NCBI RefSeq assembly: GCF_000701905.1
Contig: NZ_JNKC01000001.1
Coordinates: 558,001-622,000 of the forward strand
Direction of reading: 5' to 3'
Source: Proteiniclasticum ruminis DSM 24773
GTDB lineage: Bacteria; Bacillota; Clostridia; Clostridiales; Clostridiaceae
Length of the DNA: 64,000 bases
Part shown: positions 26,296 to 36,528 of the stretch, piece by piece
How the letters are laid out: every line of letters starts with the position of its first letter
How positions within the stretch are numbered: position 1 is the first letter of the stretch
Translations under genes and position numbers: made by a program
Notes under the pieces: generated by a model
Told to the model about the DNA's origin: nothing
The model's input: the letters and a program-made list of their open reading frames with translations, nothing else
Database searches by the model: none

Positions 26296-27300
26296 ATGAA
26301 TGAGAAAAATTACCGCGTCCTGCTTTACTATCAGTTCGTCCATATAGAACATCCTGAGGCGTATACAAAAGAGCATAAAGCCCTTTGTGAGTCTCTGAAC
26401 CTAAAGGGCAGAATCCTTGTGGCACAGGAAGGCATCAATGGAACTCTATCGGGCACTGTGGAAGATACTGACGCTTATATGGACCATATGAAAAAAGATC
26501 CCAGATTCGCCACCATGGTTTTTAAGATCCATGAAGAGGACCATAATGCTTTCCGGAAGCTCTATGTAAAACTAAGAGACAGCATCATCACTCTTCTCCC
26601 GGAGGACGATGTGAATCCAAAGGATCTTGTGGGCACTTATCTGAAACCAGAAGAGTGGCACGAAATGATGCAAAAAGAGGACGTGATCATCCTCGACGGC
26701 AGAAACGGTTATGAGTATGACTTGGGGCACTTTAGAGGAGCCGTCCGCCCTGATATCACAAACTTCAAGGAATTTCCCAAGTGGATCGAGGAGAACCTCA
26801 GCGAGCACAAAGACAAGAAGGTCCTTGCGTACTGCACTGGAGGCATCCGTTGTGAAAAGCTTACAGGTGTGCTCCTCAATCAAGGGTTTAAAGATGTCTA
26901 TCACTTGGAAGGAGGCATTGTCACCTATGGCCAGAACGAGAACACCAAAGGCCGCTTATGGGACGGAAAATGCTATGTCTTTGATGACCGCATCTCTGTA
27001 AAGATCAATCAGGAGGAAGATGTCATCGTCTCAAAGTGCGTGCACTGCAAAGCCCCAACGGACAGGTACATCAACTGCACCAATGATGACTGTCATCTGC
27101 AGCACTTTTCCTGTGAGACCTGTGAGGAGAAAGAGGAAGGTTTCTGCAGCACAGCATGCAGGGACTATATACTCAAGAACCCCCATAGAGATGCCCGCGT
27201 AAGGCTGAAAGAAAAAGCGAAGCTCTACTCCCTCTATAGACAGGATCATAGAAAAGCAAAAGAAACCTTGGAAAAGGCCAAAGAAACAGGTCTATTGTAG
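26296..27300 (+). CDS. trhO: tRNA uridine(34) hydroxylase (rhodanese family)
   Basis: This 334-residue enzyme performs oxygen-dependent 5-hydroxylation of U34 in tRNA. An N-terminal acylphosphatase-like part with LVAQEGINGTLSG (41-53) precedes the rhodanese domain, whose catalytic loop AYCTGGIRCE places Cys180 at the active site. A Cys-rich C-terminal region (about 245-290, CVHCKAPTD, CETCEEKEEGFC) is typical of the long TrhO/YceA form. It is a single gene with its own promoter and terminator. Confidence 0.93.
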   Translation: MNEKNYRVLLYYQFVHIEHPEAYTKEHKALCESLNLKGRILVAQEGINGTLSGTVEDTDAYMDHMKKDPRFATMVFKIHEEDHNAFRKLYVKLRDSIITLLPEDDVNPKDLVGTYLKPEEWHEMMQKEDVIILDGRNGYEYDLGHFRGAVRPDITNFKEFPKWIEENLSEHKDKKVLAYCTGGIRCEKLTGVLLNQGFKDVYHLEGGIVTYGQNENTKGRLWDGKCYVFDDRISVKINQEEDVIVSKCVHCKAPTDRYINCTNDDCHLQHFSCETCEEKEEGFCSTACRDYILKNPHRDARVRLKEKAKLYSLYRQDHRKAKETLEKAKETGLL

Positions 27301-27308
27301 AAACCAAA

Positions 27309-27353
27309 AAGAACCTGAATCAGTGAGAAATTCATCCACTGATTCAGGTTCTT
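27309..27353. terminator. Bidirectional terminator between trhO and a lipoprotein gene
   Basis: A perfect 17-bp stem (27,309-27,325 with 27,337-27,353) lies between the two convergent genes, with AT-rich flanks on both sides. Confidence 0.85.
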
Positions 27354-27363
27354 CTTATTGGGC

Positions 27364-27858
27364 TTATTTACGTTTCACTTCTGCCACAATGGTTTCTGCT
27401 TTGAAGGAAAGTTCCCCTTCATTCTCCACCATCTGTTTTCCATAGAAGTCCAAGGTTTTTCCCCCTGTAAAGGTGACGGAAATCTTATAGAGGTCTTTGA
27501 TGAACTCATAAGGACGGTAATTGAGAAGTCCATGGGTGATTCTGGTGCTTTCATAAATCATCTGGTCTTCCACTTTGTCATATTCTCCGGGCACTTCTGA
27601 AAGATCCACTTCCACGAAAAGTGCATTGCCCTTCGCTGAAAGATTTTTCAGCCCCTTTCCTTCTTCATAGAAACTCTCAATAAGAGGCTTCACTTCTTCT
27701 GCATAAGCGACCACTTCTTCTTTGTCTTCCGCATTCTCCTGGGCGGGATCCAAATATATCGATGGATCTTCAGCCTTTGGAACGGATGCACATCCGGATA
27801 ACAGAGCCATCATGGTTACGCCCATGAGAAGACCCACTACAATATTACGCTTCTTCAC
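27364..27858 (-). CDS. Hypothetical lipoprotein (164 aa)
   Basis: Signal peptide with lipobox LLSGC (Cys at about 23) predicts a surface lipoprotein. The mature 140 residues begin with an acidic linker and have no domain I recognise. The start is GTG with GGAG eight bases upstream. It is downstream of the aminopeptidase gene on the same strand, 74 bases apart, and converges on trhO. Confidence 0.75.
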   Translation of the reverse strand: MKKRNIVVGLLMGVTMMALLSGCASVPKAEDPSIYLDPAQENAEDKEEVVAYAEEVKPLIESFYEEGKGLKNLSAKGNALFVEVDLSEVPGEYDKVEDQMIYESTRITHGLLNYRPYEFIKDLYKISVTFTGGKTLDFYGKQMVENEGELSFKAETIVAEVKRK

Positions 27859-27932
27859 TATACCAACTCCACTTATTTACTAGAATCATTGTACATAAAT
27901 TCCTGATGAAAGAAAAGACAAAAAAGTTTCAG

Positions 27933-29228
27933 TTACACCAGATTGAAATATACCACAAGGGCTTTTGTCAGATACAGATGATCCTTGACGCCTCCCAGCT
28001 CTCTCACAGAATGCATCCCCAGTAGAGGATTCCCGATATCTATGGTTCTGATGGGCAGATGTGTGGATCCGATGGGTCCAATGGTGCTTCCGCCCGGAAG
28101 ATCACTTCTGTTCACGAAGCTCTGGCATGGAACTCCAGCCGTCTCACATAAATTTCTGAACACCGCCAGAGAATCTCCATCGGAAGTATATCTCTGGTTC
28201 GCTGAAATCTTCATCACAGGTCCTTCGTTAATCAGCGGACGATTGGTTGGATCATGCATTTCACTGTAATTTGGATGCACACTGTGGGCGAGATCTGCTG
28301 AGATCATGAAGGAAGACTCCAGACTCTTCAGGAAGCCTTCTCTTGTGCCTCCCAGCGCATAGAACACCCTTTCCATCAGATCTCTCAGGAGAGTGGAATC
28401 TGCTCCCTGCTTCGATGCGCTGCCACATTCCTCATTGTCAAAGAAGGCTCCCACATTGATGCCAGAGAATTCCTTAGCTTCCAGCATGGCCTTATAGATG
28501 GCGTGAACACTGGAAAGATTGTCCTGTCTCTTGGATGAGATGAATTCTTCCTGAAGCCCCACAAGACTTCCTTTGTCCGCTTCATAGACAAACAAATCAA
28601 AATCGAGGATTTCCTCTGCACTCACTCCGAGCTTCTCTGCCACAAGTCCTTTCAGGAATCCTTTCTTATTGAATCCTTCTTGAACCATGGTCACCACAGG
28701 CAACACATGTTTCTGCTTATGGATTTCAACACCTTCATTGACCTTACGGTTCATGTGGATGGCAAGGGATGGGATATAAAGAAGAGGTTTTTCAAAATCC
28801 ACCAGCATGGTCTTTGGCTTCAGAGCGCTTTCTCCTTTGAGAAGAACTCGTCCTGCCACAGACAGTGGTCTGTCAAACCAGGTGGAAAGAATCGGTCCAC
28901 CATAAGTTTCCACATTCAGTTTCAAGTATCCGTCCTGAACCATCTCTGCATCCGGTTTGATTCTGAAGGCAGGAGAATCGGTATGGGCTCCCGCCATTTT
29001 GAAGCCGCCTTCCAGCGGGTTTTTTCCGATCTGTATCATAAATAGTGCCGAACCATTTTTTGTATAGAACGCACGGTCACCCTCTTGAAGGGACCAGGAA
29101 TCTTCTCCCAGAAGCTCTTTATACCCCTTGGACAAAAGTTCCTTTCTCATCACATCCACTGCCTGAAATGCAGTAGAGGATGCGTGCAGAAAATCAATCA
29201 GTTCATATGCAAGCTTTTTCTCTTCCAT
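27933..29228 (-). CDS. apeB: M18-family aminopeptidase
   Basis: This 431-residue cytoplasmic metallopeptidase removes N-terminal residues, often acidic ones. The zinc-site motifs of M18 are visible: AHTDSPAFRIKP (about 81-92), FDNEECGS with the catalytic Glu, MISADLAHSVHPNY and the late GMHSVRELGG. The length is normal for the family. CGGAGG precedes the ATG. It acts in peptide turnover and has no specific operon partner. Confidence 0.94.
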   Translation of the reverse strand: MEEKKLAYELIDFLHASSTAFQAVDVMRKELLSKGYKELLGEDSWSLQEGDRAFYTKNGSALFMIQIGKNPLEGGFKMAGAHTDSPAFRIKPDAEMVQDGYLKLNVETYGGPILSTWFDRPLSVAGRVLLKGESALKPKTMLVDFEKPLLYIPSLAIHMNRKVNEGVEIHKQKHVLPVVTMVQEGFNKKGFLKGLVAEKLGVSAEEILDFDLFVYEADKGSLVGLQEEFISSKRQDNLSSVHAIYKAMLEAKEFSGINVGAFFDNEECGSASKQGADSTLLRDLMERVFYALGGTREGFLKSLESSFMISADLAHSVHPNYSEMHDPTNRPLINEGPVMKISANQRYTSDGDSLAVFRNLCETAGVPCQSFVNRSDLPGGSTIGPIGSTHLPIRTIDIGNPLLGMHSVRELGGVKDHLYLTKALVVYFNLV

Positions 29229-29407
29229 GACTAACCTCCGTAAATTATAAACTCAGGTCTATTCTATCATGTTTTCCCCAGTACTGCCCACATTTTCGCT
29301 CTTTTGATATCTATACACCACTTGTGTATCGCGGATGATATGCTATGTATGAAATTGAAGAAAAGACTCTTCCTCATAAATTATTCAGGAAATCTGTGTG
29401 GATGATA

Positions 29408-29416
29408 TGGTATAAT
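29408..29416 (+). promoter_or_regulatory. Extended -10 promoter of the CDF gene
   Basis: TGG-TATAAT matches an extended -10 element, with no convincing -35. It lies about 54 bases before the start codon of the transporter. Confidence 0.5.
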
Positions 29417-29469
29417 GAATTCTAAAATTCAAATGAAAAGCATCAGTTGTGAAATGAGGAGACGTTAGT

Positions 29470-30645
29470 ATGATCAGCAAATTAGTGGACAGAATCATCG
29501 ATGGCAGAGACTACCAAAATGGAAAGGAACGGGAACGGGTGGGCACCATCTCCGGTGTATTAGGGATCGTCCTGAATTTTCTCCTATTCTCCATCAAGGG
29601 ACTGCTGGGTCTTTTTACAGGTAGCATCTCCATCATCGCCGATGCCTTCAATAACCTCACAGATACCGCCTCCTCCATCATCACCATCTTCGGATTCAAG
29701 CTGGCAGGAAAAGAGCCGGACAAAGAGCATCCTTACGGACATGGCAGAATCGAATACCTGACGGGTCTCACCATTGCGGTCCTTGTCATTGTGGTAGGGT
29801 ATCAGTTTGTGGTCTCCTCTTTCAAAAAAATCATCAATCCCGGTGTCGTTGAGACATCTCCTTTGATTCTCACCATACTTTTTCTATCCATGAGCGTGAA
29901 GCTCTTTATTTATGTCTTCAATAAAAATCTTGGAAAGAAAGTACAGTCTGGAACCCTTCTAGCCACTGCGCAGGATGCCATTGGTGATGTTCTTACGACC
30001 TTTGTGGTATTTCTGGGGCTTCTCTTATCTCCTCTCACGACCCTTCCAGTGGATGGCATCGTGGGCGTCCTCATAGCGCTCTATATCATCTACTCAGGCA
30101 TCAACCTGTCTCTAGAGACCATCAATCCCATTCTTGGTCAGAAACCGGATAGAGACCTTGCTGAGAGAATCAAAAAGAAAATCCTCTCCTACGACAATAT
30201 TTATGGAGTCCACGATCTGGAAATCCATAATTATGGCCCATCCAAAACCATGGCAACCATCCATGTAGAGGTGCCACACAACATGGATCTTGTAGAACTT
30301 CATAATCTCATCGATAAAATAGAACGCCACATACGGGAAGAATTCCATATCTCCCTTGTGATTCATATGGATCCTGTGAACTATCAGGATGAGAAATATC
30401 TGTCGGTGAAAGAAACTGTAGGTAAAATCGTCCACTCTGTGGAAGGGGTGGTCTCCTACCATGATTTTCGGTATACAGGTCTCAGTGAACACGAGCTTCT
30501 TATTTTGGAAGTGGTGGTTGACAGTAAAAACACCACAGAAGAAAGCCGCGAGAAGATCCGAAAGGAACTGGAAGAAAAACTCCATGAAGAGTTTAAGACC
30601 GCCAGGATCATGATCACCATAGAGCTGGATGTGACAGTATTCTAA
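29470..30645 (+). CDS. Cation diffusion facilitator (metal efflux) transporter
   Basis: This 391-residue membrane protein exports divalent cations such as Zn, Mn or Fe in exchange for protons. It has six helices, with metal-site residues in ADAFNNLTDTASS (about 56-68) and DAIGDVLTT, the conserved HPYGHGRIEY, and a cytoplasmic domain. The tail is longer than usual, with an extra roughly 80-residue ferredoxin-like repeat at the end. No metal regulator is adjacent. The metal cannot be predicted safely. Confidence 0.92.
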   Translation: MISKLVDRIIDGRDYQNGKERERVGTISGVLGIVLNFLLFSIKGLLGLFTGSISIIADAFNNLTDTASSIITIFGFKLAGKEPDKEHPYGHGRIEYLTGLTIAVLVIVVGYQFVVSSFKKIINPGVVETSPLILTILFLSMSVKLFIYVFNKNLGKKVQSGTLLATAQDAIGDVLTTFVVFLGLLLSPLTTLPVDGIVGVLIALYIIYSGINLSLETINPILGQKPDRDLAERIKKKILSYDNIYGVHDLEIHNYGPSKTMATIHVEVPHNMDLVELHNLIDKIERHIREEFHISLVIHMDPVNYQDEKYLSVKETVGKIVHSVEGVVSYHDFRYTGLSEHELLILEVVVDSKNTTEESREKIRKELEEKLHEEFKTARIMITIELDVTVF

Positions 30646-30791
30646 GGCGAAGCAGGATACATTTTGCTTTTATAATATTTCCCTAAATTGAACATACCCT
30701 ACTATTTCTGCTCTTCTAATTTCTAGTACATCGGACATCATATGCTATTAGAAATAGCTGCTCTATTTAATGATAAAAAGAACATTAAGCA

Positions 30792-30842
30792 AAAACCATC
30801 CAGTTCAATAAAGCGGCGTGCTTTGAGCTGGATGGTTTTTTT
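30792..30842. terminator. Bidirectional terminator
   Basis: AAACCATCCAG (30,793-30,803) pairs with CTGGATGGTTT (30,828-30,838), with an inner AAGC/GCTT pairing and a T-run on the plus strand. It lies between convergent genes. Confidence 0.85.
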
Positions 30843-31215
30843 ATTTTGAACTAGTGAACTCTTCCATGATTGAAATTATGTCTATATCTGTCGTATACTC
30901 TATGATCCCAGAAACAAATCTGTTCTTCCCCTTTGTTGTGATGTCTCTTGTTCTTCCATTGTCTTCGAAAAAAATCATATACCTATATCCGCTTGTCCAA
31001 AGATGAAATCCGGATATTTTTGGTTCTGCTTCTGATAATTTAGCCATGAAGTGATCTTTGTTTTCTTCAATAAGGATCGTTTCTTCTCCAGTGGTCCCAT
31101 TTCTAATGATTATTTTTTGAGGATCCTGTTTCAAAGGATTTCTTAGAACAAACATATACACCACAATCCCGATAATTGCTGCTGCAATCATGCCATACCT
31201 AGCTTTTTTCGCCAT
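30841..31215 (-). CDS. Hypothetical membrane-anchored protein (124 aa)
   Basis: One N-terminal helix (about 8-25) is followed by an outward domain of 95 residues with no recognised family. GGGAGG precedes the ATG. It is the last of several small envelope genes in this stretch. The 212-base gap upstream (31,216-31,427) holds no gene. Confidence 0.65.
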   Translation of the reverse strand: MAKKARYGMIAAAIIGIVVYMFVLRNPLKQDPQKIIIRNGTTGEETILIEENKDHFMAKLSEAEPKISGFHLWTSGYRYMIFFEDNGRTRDITTKGKNRFVSGIIEYTTDIDIISIMEEFTSSK

Positions 31216-31427
31216 CTTTATCCTCCCTCTGAATGTACCTTCGTAAACAACAGCATCATTTCAACTAAGTTCCTGGATTATATCTAGGGTATTATTTTAA
31301 AGGCTGAAAAAAACATCTCAATGCGAACTCCACCGCTGTATCACCTGATCGTTGAGAAGCTGATACAAGAAACCCAATAAGTGAGTTCACCCTTCCCATT
31401 TGTGTCCCAACTTATCTGCAATATCCT

Positions 31428-31730
31428 CTACTCTGCATCATCCACAGCTTCTTCAGTTCTCTCCACAGTTTTTTTGTATGCGATGTTCCCAAGATATACC
31501 ATCACCAAAGAGTACCCATAGAACACAACGAATTGATAAAACTCAAAATCCATGAAAAACACCATGATCAGTGTTGGCCATATACTGTAAATGAAGAATT
31601 GGTTGATGAACGGAAGAGGTTTTCCCTTCACCCCTGTATCTCTTTGCTGTTTTTTCTTTTGCTGAATCAGAACAAATAGTGCTGCATATAGTGCAAAACT
31701 GATGAAAAGTGGTGCTATTACCTGTTCCAT
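31428..31730 (-). CDS. Small membrane protein (100 aa)
   Basis: Three predicted helices (about 5-22, 45-62, 67-85) and an acidic tail; no family recognised. AGGAGG lies seven bases before the ATG. It overlaps the end of the upstream gene by 13 bases, so the two are co-translated and probably work together. Confidence 0.68.
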   Translation of the reverse strand: MEQVIAPLFISFALYAALFVLIQQKKKQQRDTGVKGKPLPFINQFFIYSIWPTLIMVFFMDFEFYQFVVFYGYSLVMVYLGNIAYKKTVERTEEAVDDAE

Positions 31731-32149
31731 CCTGTTACCTCCTCTGTTTCCATTGTTTGGTCATTGATATCATCTGAAACTTTTTTCAAGTGAAATCCAG
31801 GTATCACGTACAGACTTCCAAGGAAAAGAACGCCAAGTGCAAGGAGAAGCAGCAAACGAAGCATAAAATCTGAAACAAATACTGTAAGAAACTGTGCAAC
31901 AATCATCACCGGAAAGCTTATTCTATGCCAGAGGCTCTGGTGGATTTCAAGAAGAGTCCCATCTGAAATGACCCTCTCTTTGCTTCTGATCCCAAGCTGG
32001 GTCACTTTCACTTCTGCCTCATTTTTATCCACCGGAAATTCCATGGGAGAGCTTCCATATACTTCTCCTCTTTTCACTCCATCAATCTGAACATGAATCT
32101 TTGACCCTGCCCCCATCCATCCCGTCTTACGGACGATACATATTGCCAT
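31718..32149 (-). CDS. Hypothetical protein with C-terminal membrane hairpin (143 aa)
   Basis: The N-terminal 75 residues look like a small beta domain (CIVRKTGWMGAGSKIHVQID and YGSSPMEFPVDKNEAEVKV), followed by two closely spaced helices (about 78-120). The frame opens at 32,218, but AAAGGAG before the ATG at 32,149 sets the start. It is coupled to the 100-residue membrane protein by overlap. The function is unknown. Confidence 0.66.
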   Translation of the reverse strand: MAICIVRKTGWMGAGSKIHVQIDGVKRGEVYGSSPMEFPVDKNEAEVKVTQLGIRSKERVISDGTLLEIHQSLWHRISFPVMIVAQFLTVFVSDFMLRLLLLLALGVLFLGSLYVIPGFHLKKVSDDINDQTMETEEVTGWNR

Positions 32150-32318
32150 AGCTCTCTCCTTTCGATTCCACACCATTTCGTGTGTATACTCCAGTGTTAT
32201 TACACTATCTCTATACATTTATTGAAATTATTATACTATATATGAAGTAATGTTCCTAATACTATTTCAGATTTTTAGATATCTATTTTTTTGCACTCAA
32301 ATGCACCCCAAATGCCGG

Positions 32319-32357
32319 AAAAAGCTCCAGACACATCATTGCGTCTGGAGCTTTTTT
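32319..32357 (-). terminator. Terminator of the lepB-ftsH-helD run
   Basis: AAAGCTCCAGAC (32,321-32,332) pairs with GTCTGGAGCTTT (32,343-32,354), with T-rich sequence beyond on both strands. It lies just past the helD stop. Confidence 0.85.
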
Positions 32358-32364
32358 ATTTGTT

Positions 32365-34479
32365 CTAATAGATCATAGAATCCGCGTAAGTCAATCTTGT
32401 GAGTCTATGCAGAGCTCGGGTGGCCATGATATAGCGGATCAGCGCCTGACCTTCCTCGCCCTTTTTCTCCACCATGACTACGCCATCAAACTCCAGTCCC
32501 TTGGCAAAGTAAGAAGGCATTAGGTAAAGATCTCCTTTTAAAAGGGCGTCCTCACTGTCTATAAGTTTTACATTGATCTTGTTTTTCAGAAGCTGATAAA
32601 GCTCCCTGGTGGTATTCATGTCCTTTGTCAGGATCCCTATGGTATCCAGATTGTTTTCCTTGTAGCTGTTCACCGTCTCCACAATCTTTTCCAAGGATTC
32701 TTCCAGTGAGAGATCTCCAAGATCCTTCACCGGTTCACCATTTCGTACCAGAGGTACAATTTTCTCTTCTCCAAGGAAGGAGTTTGCAAAGTCCATGATT
32801 TCAAAAGTAGAGCGATAGCTCTTCTTGAGGTCATAATGCCTGATATCTGAGAATACAGAGGAAAGATCTCTCATGGCACTTTCTCCATGGAGAATCATCT
32901 GGTTTGTGTCTCCCACAATGGTGAAGGACTGGGTGCCTGTGATGTCACGAAGAGCTTCATAATGAATGAGAGAGTACTCTTGGGCCTCATCCAGCACCAC
33001 ATGAGCAACCTGATAAGGAAGCTTCAGTCCATGCAGCTTATGCTTGAAATATAGAAGCGGTGCAATGTCTGCTTCTGTATAGAACTCAAAAGCCTTCAGC
33101 TCCTCGTAGCCCTTCAGATAATTGCCATGGGACAGATCCCGGAACTCTTCTCTTTTCAGTGCCACCAGCCGAATGAGGTCTCTAATTTCAGATCTTCTCA
33201 TATTGGCGATGGTATTTCTGTCGTTTCCATCTTTACTCATGGTAGCCTTCATGGCCTCGTACTTCTTATCGATGGCAAACCTCTTCTCATCTCTCACTTC
33301 TTTCATTCTGGTGATGAGAATTCTCTTCAGCCTTGTGGCTCTTTTGAAGAACGGCATATACTTGAAGTCTTTAAGGAGAATTCTCTCCATTTCCTCTTCG
33401 GTGACCAGTGTCTTTCCTAAGAACTCATAAGAACGGAATGGGAAATATGTTTTCTCCACTTCCTCGACTTTTTCCAGTAGGACCTTCTTAAAGTCATCAC
33501 TTCTTTTCTTCCTGGCATCCTCCACCAGTTCTTCATCCCCACTTAAGAGCGCTTCCACATAATCCTCGCCCATGAAGATGGGCTCCTTGAACTCTATGAG
33601 TTCCAGGGCAAGATCTTTGAAGGTGTTATGATGGACACCGCTTTCCCCTAAAGAGGGCAGCACTTGAGAGATATAGTCCATAAACATATTATTGGGTCCT
33701 AAGATCAGGACCTTATTTTCCAGTATCTTACGGTAGTTATAAAGAAGATAGGAAACTCTATGGAGAGCTATGGTGGTTTTACCGCTTCCAGCTACACCAT
33801 TGACCACAAGAACGCCTTCCCGCTTTTCACGGATGATCTGGTCCTGCTCCTCCTGAATGGTCATGATGATGTCCTTCAGCTTCTTTCCTGCATTGGAGGA
33901 AAGCACCTCCAGAAGTATTTCATCCTGCACATTGCTCTGGGTATCAAAAACCCCTTTCAGCAAACCTTCTCTGATCAGAAACTGTCTTCTCAGAAGGATG
34001 TCCACAGGCATTTCTCCTATGGGCGCTTTATAGGAATCCTTTCCCACGGTTCCCTTATAGAAAAGAGACGCAATGGGCGCTCTCCAGTCTATGACCAGAG
34101 GCTCATAAGCCTTCTCATCCACCAGACCAAACTTGCCGATATAGATGTCTTCTTCATCCAGACCTTCTTCTTTGAAGGTGATTTTTCCAAAGTAAGGGGT
34201 GCTGTGAAGCTCTGTGAGCTCCAGCAGTCTCTTTTCCACCGCTTTGAAAGTCTCTTCCTGTACATATCGGTTGTGGTCAAAGTAGTCGATCTGTTTATCC
34301 TCATCAGAACGGTATTCATCGATGAGGGTCTTTCGGTATTCTACAATATCGTCATAAACCAGCTTTTTTCGCTGGGTATTATATAAGATCTCTTCCAAAA
34401 TCAGAGCTTCCACACGCTCCAGATAAGCATATTCCTTTTCCAGCTCTTCTTTTGGCAAGTCCAAATTAAATTCTTTCAT
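32365..34479 (-). CDS. helD: HelD-type RNA polymerase recycling ATPase
   Basis: This 704-residue UvrD/Rep-like superfamily 1 ATPase removes stalled RNA polymerase from nucleic acid. A coiled N-terminal arm (about 8-90) inserts into the polymerase. IDWRAPIASLFY, the Walker A GVAGSGKTT (about 230-238) and the late SYRSTFEIMDFAN and KGLEFDGVVMVE motifs identify the family. GGAGG precedes the ATG. It lies downstream of ftsH, separated by a hairpin. Confidence 0.92.
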   Translation of the reverse strand: MKEFNLDLPKEELEKEYAYLERVEALILEEILYNTQRKKLVYDDIVEYRKTLIDEYRSDEDKQIDYFDHNRYVQEETFKAVEKRLLELTELHSTPYFGKITFKEEGLDEEDIYIGKFGLVDEKAYEPLVIDWRAPIASLFYKGTVGKDSYKAPIGEMPVDILLRRQFLIREGLLKGVFDTQSNVQDEILLEVLSSNAGKKLKDIIMTIQEEQDQIIREKREGVLVVNGVAGSGKTTIALHRVSYLLYNYRKILENKVLILGPNNMFMDYISQVLPSLGESGVHHNTFKDLALELIEFKEPIFMGEDYVEALLSGDEELVEDARKKRSDDFKKVLLEKVEEVEKTYFPFRSYEFLGKTLVTEEEMERILLKDFKYMPFFKRATRLKRILITRMKEVRDEKRFAIDKKYEAMKATMSKDGNDRNTIANMRRSEIRDLIRLVALKREEFRDLSHGNYLKGYEELKAFEFYTEADIAPLLYFKHKLHGLKLPYQVAHVVLDEAQEYSLIHYEALRDITGTQSFTIVGDTNQMILHGESAMRDLSSVFSDIRHYDLKKSYRSTFEIMDFANSFLGEEKIVPLVRNGEPVKDLGDLSLEESLEKIVETVNSYKENNLDTIGILTKDMNTTRELYQLLKNKINVKLIDSEDALLKGDLYLMPSYFAKGLEFDGVVMVEKKGEEGQALIRYIMATRALHRLTRLTYADSMIY

Positions 34480-34493
34480 GGGTCCTCCAAAGG

Positions 34494-34530
34494 TATAGCC
34501 GCAACCAAAAAAGATATGGTTACGGCCATA
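34494..34530 (-). other. Intercistronic hairpin between ftsH and helD
   Basis: Imperfect arms (34,494-34,506 and 34,518-34,530, two mismatches) enclose an A/T loop. On the minus strand the T-run lies in the loop and not after the stem, so it may tune helD expression rather than terminate. Confidence 0.5.
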
Positions 34531-34532
34531 GG

Positions 34533-36518
34533 TTATTCGTCCAGTTCTTTACTTTCTTCTGCAGGGACAGTTTCTGAGGGTTCTTCATCCACATGGATCA
34601 CTTCCGCCTCGTCATTGGCTTTTTCTGCCTCTGCCTTTTTTGCTCTTTCTTCCATTTCTGCTTTGGTCAGACCAAAATCATTTCCCATGGTGCGACGCAC
34701 CACTTCCATAAATTCATGACCTGTGATGGTTTCTTTATCCAGAAGCACCTCGGAGAGTTCTCTCATGAGGTCCTTATGCTCTTCCAGAATTTCAATGGCC
34801 TTTTTATGGCATGCCTTGATGATGCTGAGTGTTTCTTCATCGACTTTCGCCGCTGTTCTGTCGCTGACATTCATCACAGTTCTTCCATCCAGATACTGGT
34901 TTCTTACGGATTCTGAAGCCATCATATCAAAGGTATCGCTCATGCCGTAAAGAGTAACCATTCTTCTCGCCATGTTGGTGGCTCGTTCAATGTCATTGGA
35001 TGCTCCGGTGGTGATGGACTTGAACTCCACTTCCTCCGCTGCACGTCCTCCGAACAAGATGGTGATTTCAGTGAGCATCTCTTCTTTGCTCATGAGATAT
35101 TTATCGTCTTCCGGCACCTGCATGGTGTACCCCAGGGCACCCATGGTACGAGGTACGATGGTGATTTTCATGACAGGGTCTGTATTTTTCTGCATGGCTG
35201 CCACCAGTGCGTGTCCAATCTCGTGGAAAGCCACGATTCTTTTCTCTTTTGGAGACATGATGCGGTCTTTCTTCTGCTGTCCAGCGATGACAAGTTCTAT
35301 GGATTCCTGCAGGTCTTCCTGCATGACATAGGCTCTGCCATTTTTCACCGCTCGAAGTGCAGCTTCGTTGATCATATTTGCAAGGTCCGCACCGACCGCA
35401 CCTGGTGTTCCTTTGGCGATTTCCAGAAGATTCACATCATCGCCCATTTTAACGTCTTTTGCATGAACTTTGAGGATCGCTTCACGGCCCTTAAGGTCCG
35501 GTGCATCTACAATGATTCTTCTGTCAAATCGGCCTGGTCTCAGCAGCGCTTTATCCAGCACTTCAGGACGGTTGGTCGCAGCAAGAAGAACAATACCCTT
35601 AGAAGAGTCAAATCCATCCATCTCAGCAAGAAGCTGATTGAGTGTCTGCTCTCTTTCGTCATTGCCTCCGTATCCGCCGGTTTCACGGGACTTACCAATG
35701 GCGTCGATCTCATCGATGAATATGATACAAGGCGCTTTGGCCATGGCTTCTTTGAAGAGGTCACGAACTCTTGCGGCACCCATACCAACAAACATTTCTA
35801 CAAATGCGGAACCGGAAAGGGAGAAGAAAGGCACTTTAGCCTCTCCAGCCACAGCCTTGGCAAGAAGGGTCTTACCTGTTCCTGGAGGCCCCACAAGAAG
35901 TGCTCCCTTCGGAAGCTTTGCTCCGATTTCCACGTATTTTTTGGGATTATGAAGGAAGTCCACGATTTCCACCAAAGACTCCTTGGCTTCTTCCTGACCC
36001 GCCACATCTCGGAAGGTGACTCCCGTATCGCTCTCATAAAGCTTGGCTGTGTTCTTGCCGAAGGACATCATCCCTCCGCCCCGTTTGTCCATACTCTTCA
36101 TGATATAGTTACCAAGGAACAGCAGAAGTCCTAAAGGCAGCACCCAGGAGAGAAGGATGCTGAGGATCGGATTTGCCACCTGCACCGTCGCCACTTCAAA
36201 GGGAATGTTCTTTTCCTTGATGAGCTGAACCAGCTCTTCATCGTTGGGTATGTAACCGGTATAGAGCGTAAAGCCTGCCAGCTCATCCCCCTCCACCATG
36301 GTATACTCAAATTTTCTCTGGGACTCATCCAGCTTGATGCTCTTGACACGGTCTTCTGTAATGGCATTCTGAAACTCATTGTAATTCTGTTTCTGATTCC
36401 TGATGTCATTGGCAAAGTAATTGAATACCGTCACCATGACGAGGACGCTGAGAAAATAGACGATATAGAATTTGATATTCTTATTGCCTTTCCCAGGTTT
36501 ATTGTTGTTACTGTTCAT
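34533..36518 (-). CDS. ftsH: ATP-dependent zinc metalloprotease FtsH
   Basis: This 661-residue membrane AAA protease degrades damaged membrane proteins and regulators. There are two helices (about 15-35 and 116-138) with an extracytoplasmic loop between them. Walker A GPPGTGKT is at 210-217, Walker [12 protein letters not shown] at 265-275, the SRH region is at [20 protein letters not shown], and the zinc motif HEIGH is at 432-436. The frame opens further upstream, but AGGGGG before the ATG at 36,518 sets the start. It follows the M20 peptidase gene by ten bases. Confidence 0.96.
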   Translation of the reverse strand: MNSNNNKPGKGNKNIKFYIVYFLSVLVMVTVFNYFANDIRNQKQNYNEFQNAITEDRVKSIKLDESQRKFEYTMVEGDELAGFTLYTGYIPNDEELVQLIKEKNIPFEVATVQVANPILSILLSWVLPLGLLLFLGNYIMKSMDKRGGGMMSFGKNTAKLYESDTGVTFRDVAGQEEAKESLVEIVDFLHNPKKYVEIGAKLPKGALLVGPPGTGKTLLAKAVAGEAKVPFFSLSGSAFVEMFVGMGAARVRDLFKEAMAKAPCIIFIDEIDAIGKSRETGGYGGNDEREQTLNQLLAEMDGFDSSKGIVLLAATNRPEVLDKALLRPGRFDRRIIVDAPDLKGREAILKVHAKDVKMGDDVNLLEIAKGTPGAVGADLANMINEAALRAVKNGRAYVMQEDLQESIELVIAGQQKKDRIMSPKEKRIVAFHEIGHALVAAMQKNTDPVMKITIVPRTMGALGYTMQVPEDDKYLMSKEEMLTEITILFGGRAAEEVEFKSITTGASNDIERATNMARRMVTLYGMSDTFDMMASESVRNQYLDGRTVMNVSDRTAAKVDEETLSIIKACHKKAIEILEEHKDLMRELSEVLLDKETITGHEFMEVVRRTMGNDFGLTKAEMEERAKKAEAEKANDEAEVIHVDEEPSETVPAEESKELDE

Positions 36519-36528
36519 GTTCTGCCCC

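Noticed and set aside
34533-36134. Several long plus-strand frames opposite ftsH
   Set aside because: They are antisense shadows of a well-supported ftsH gene with no ribosome sites or family matches.
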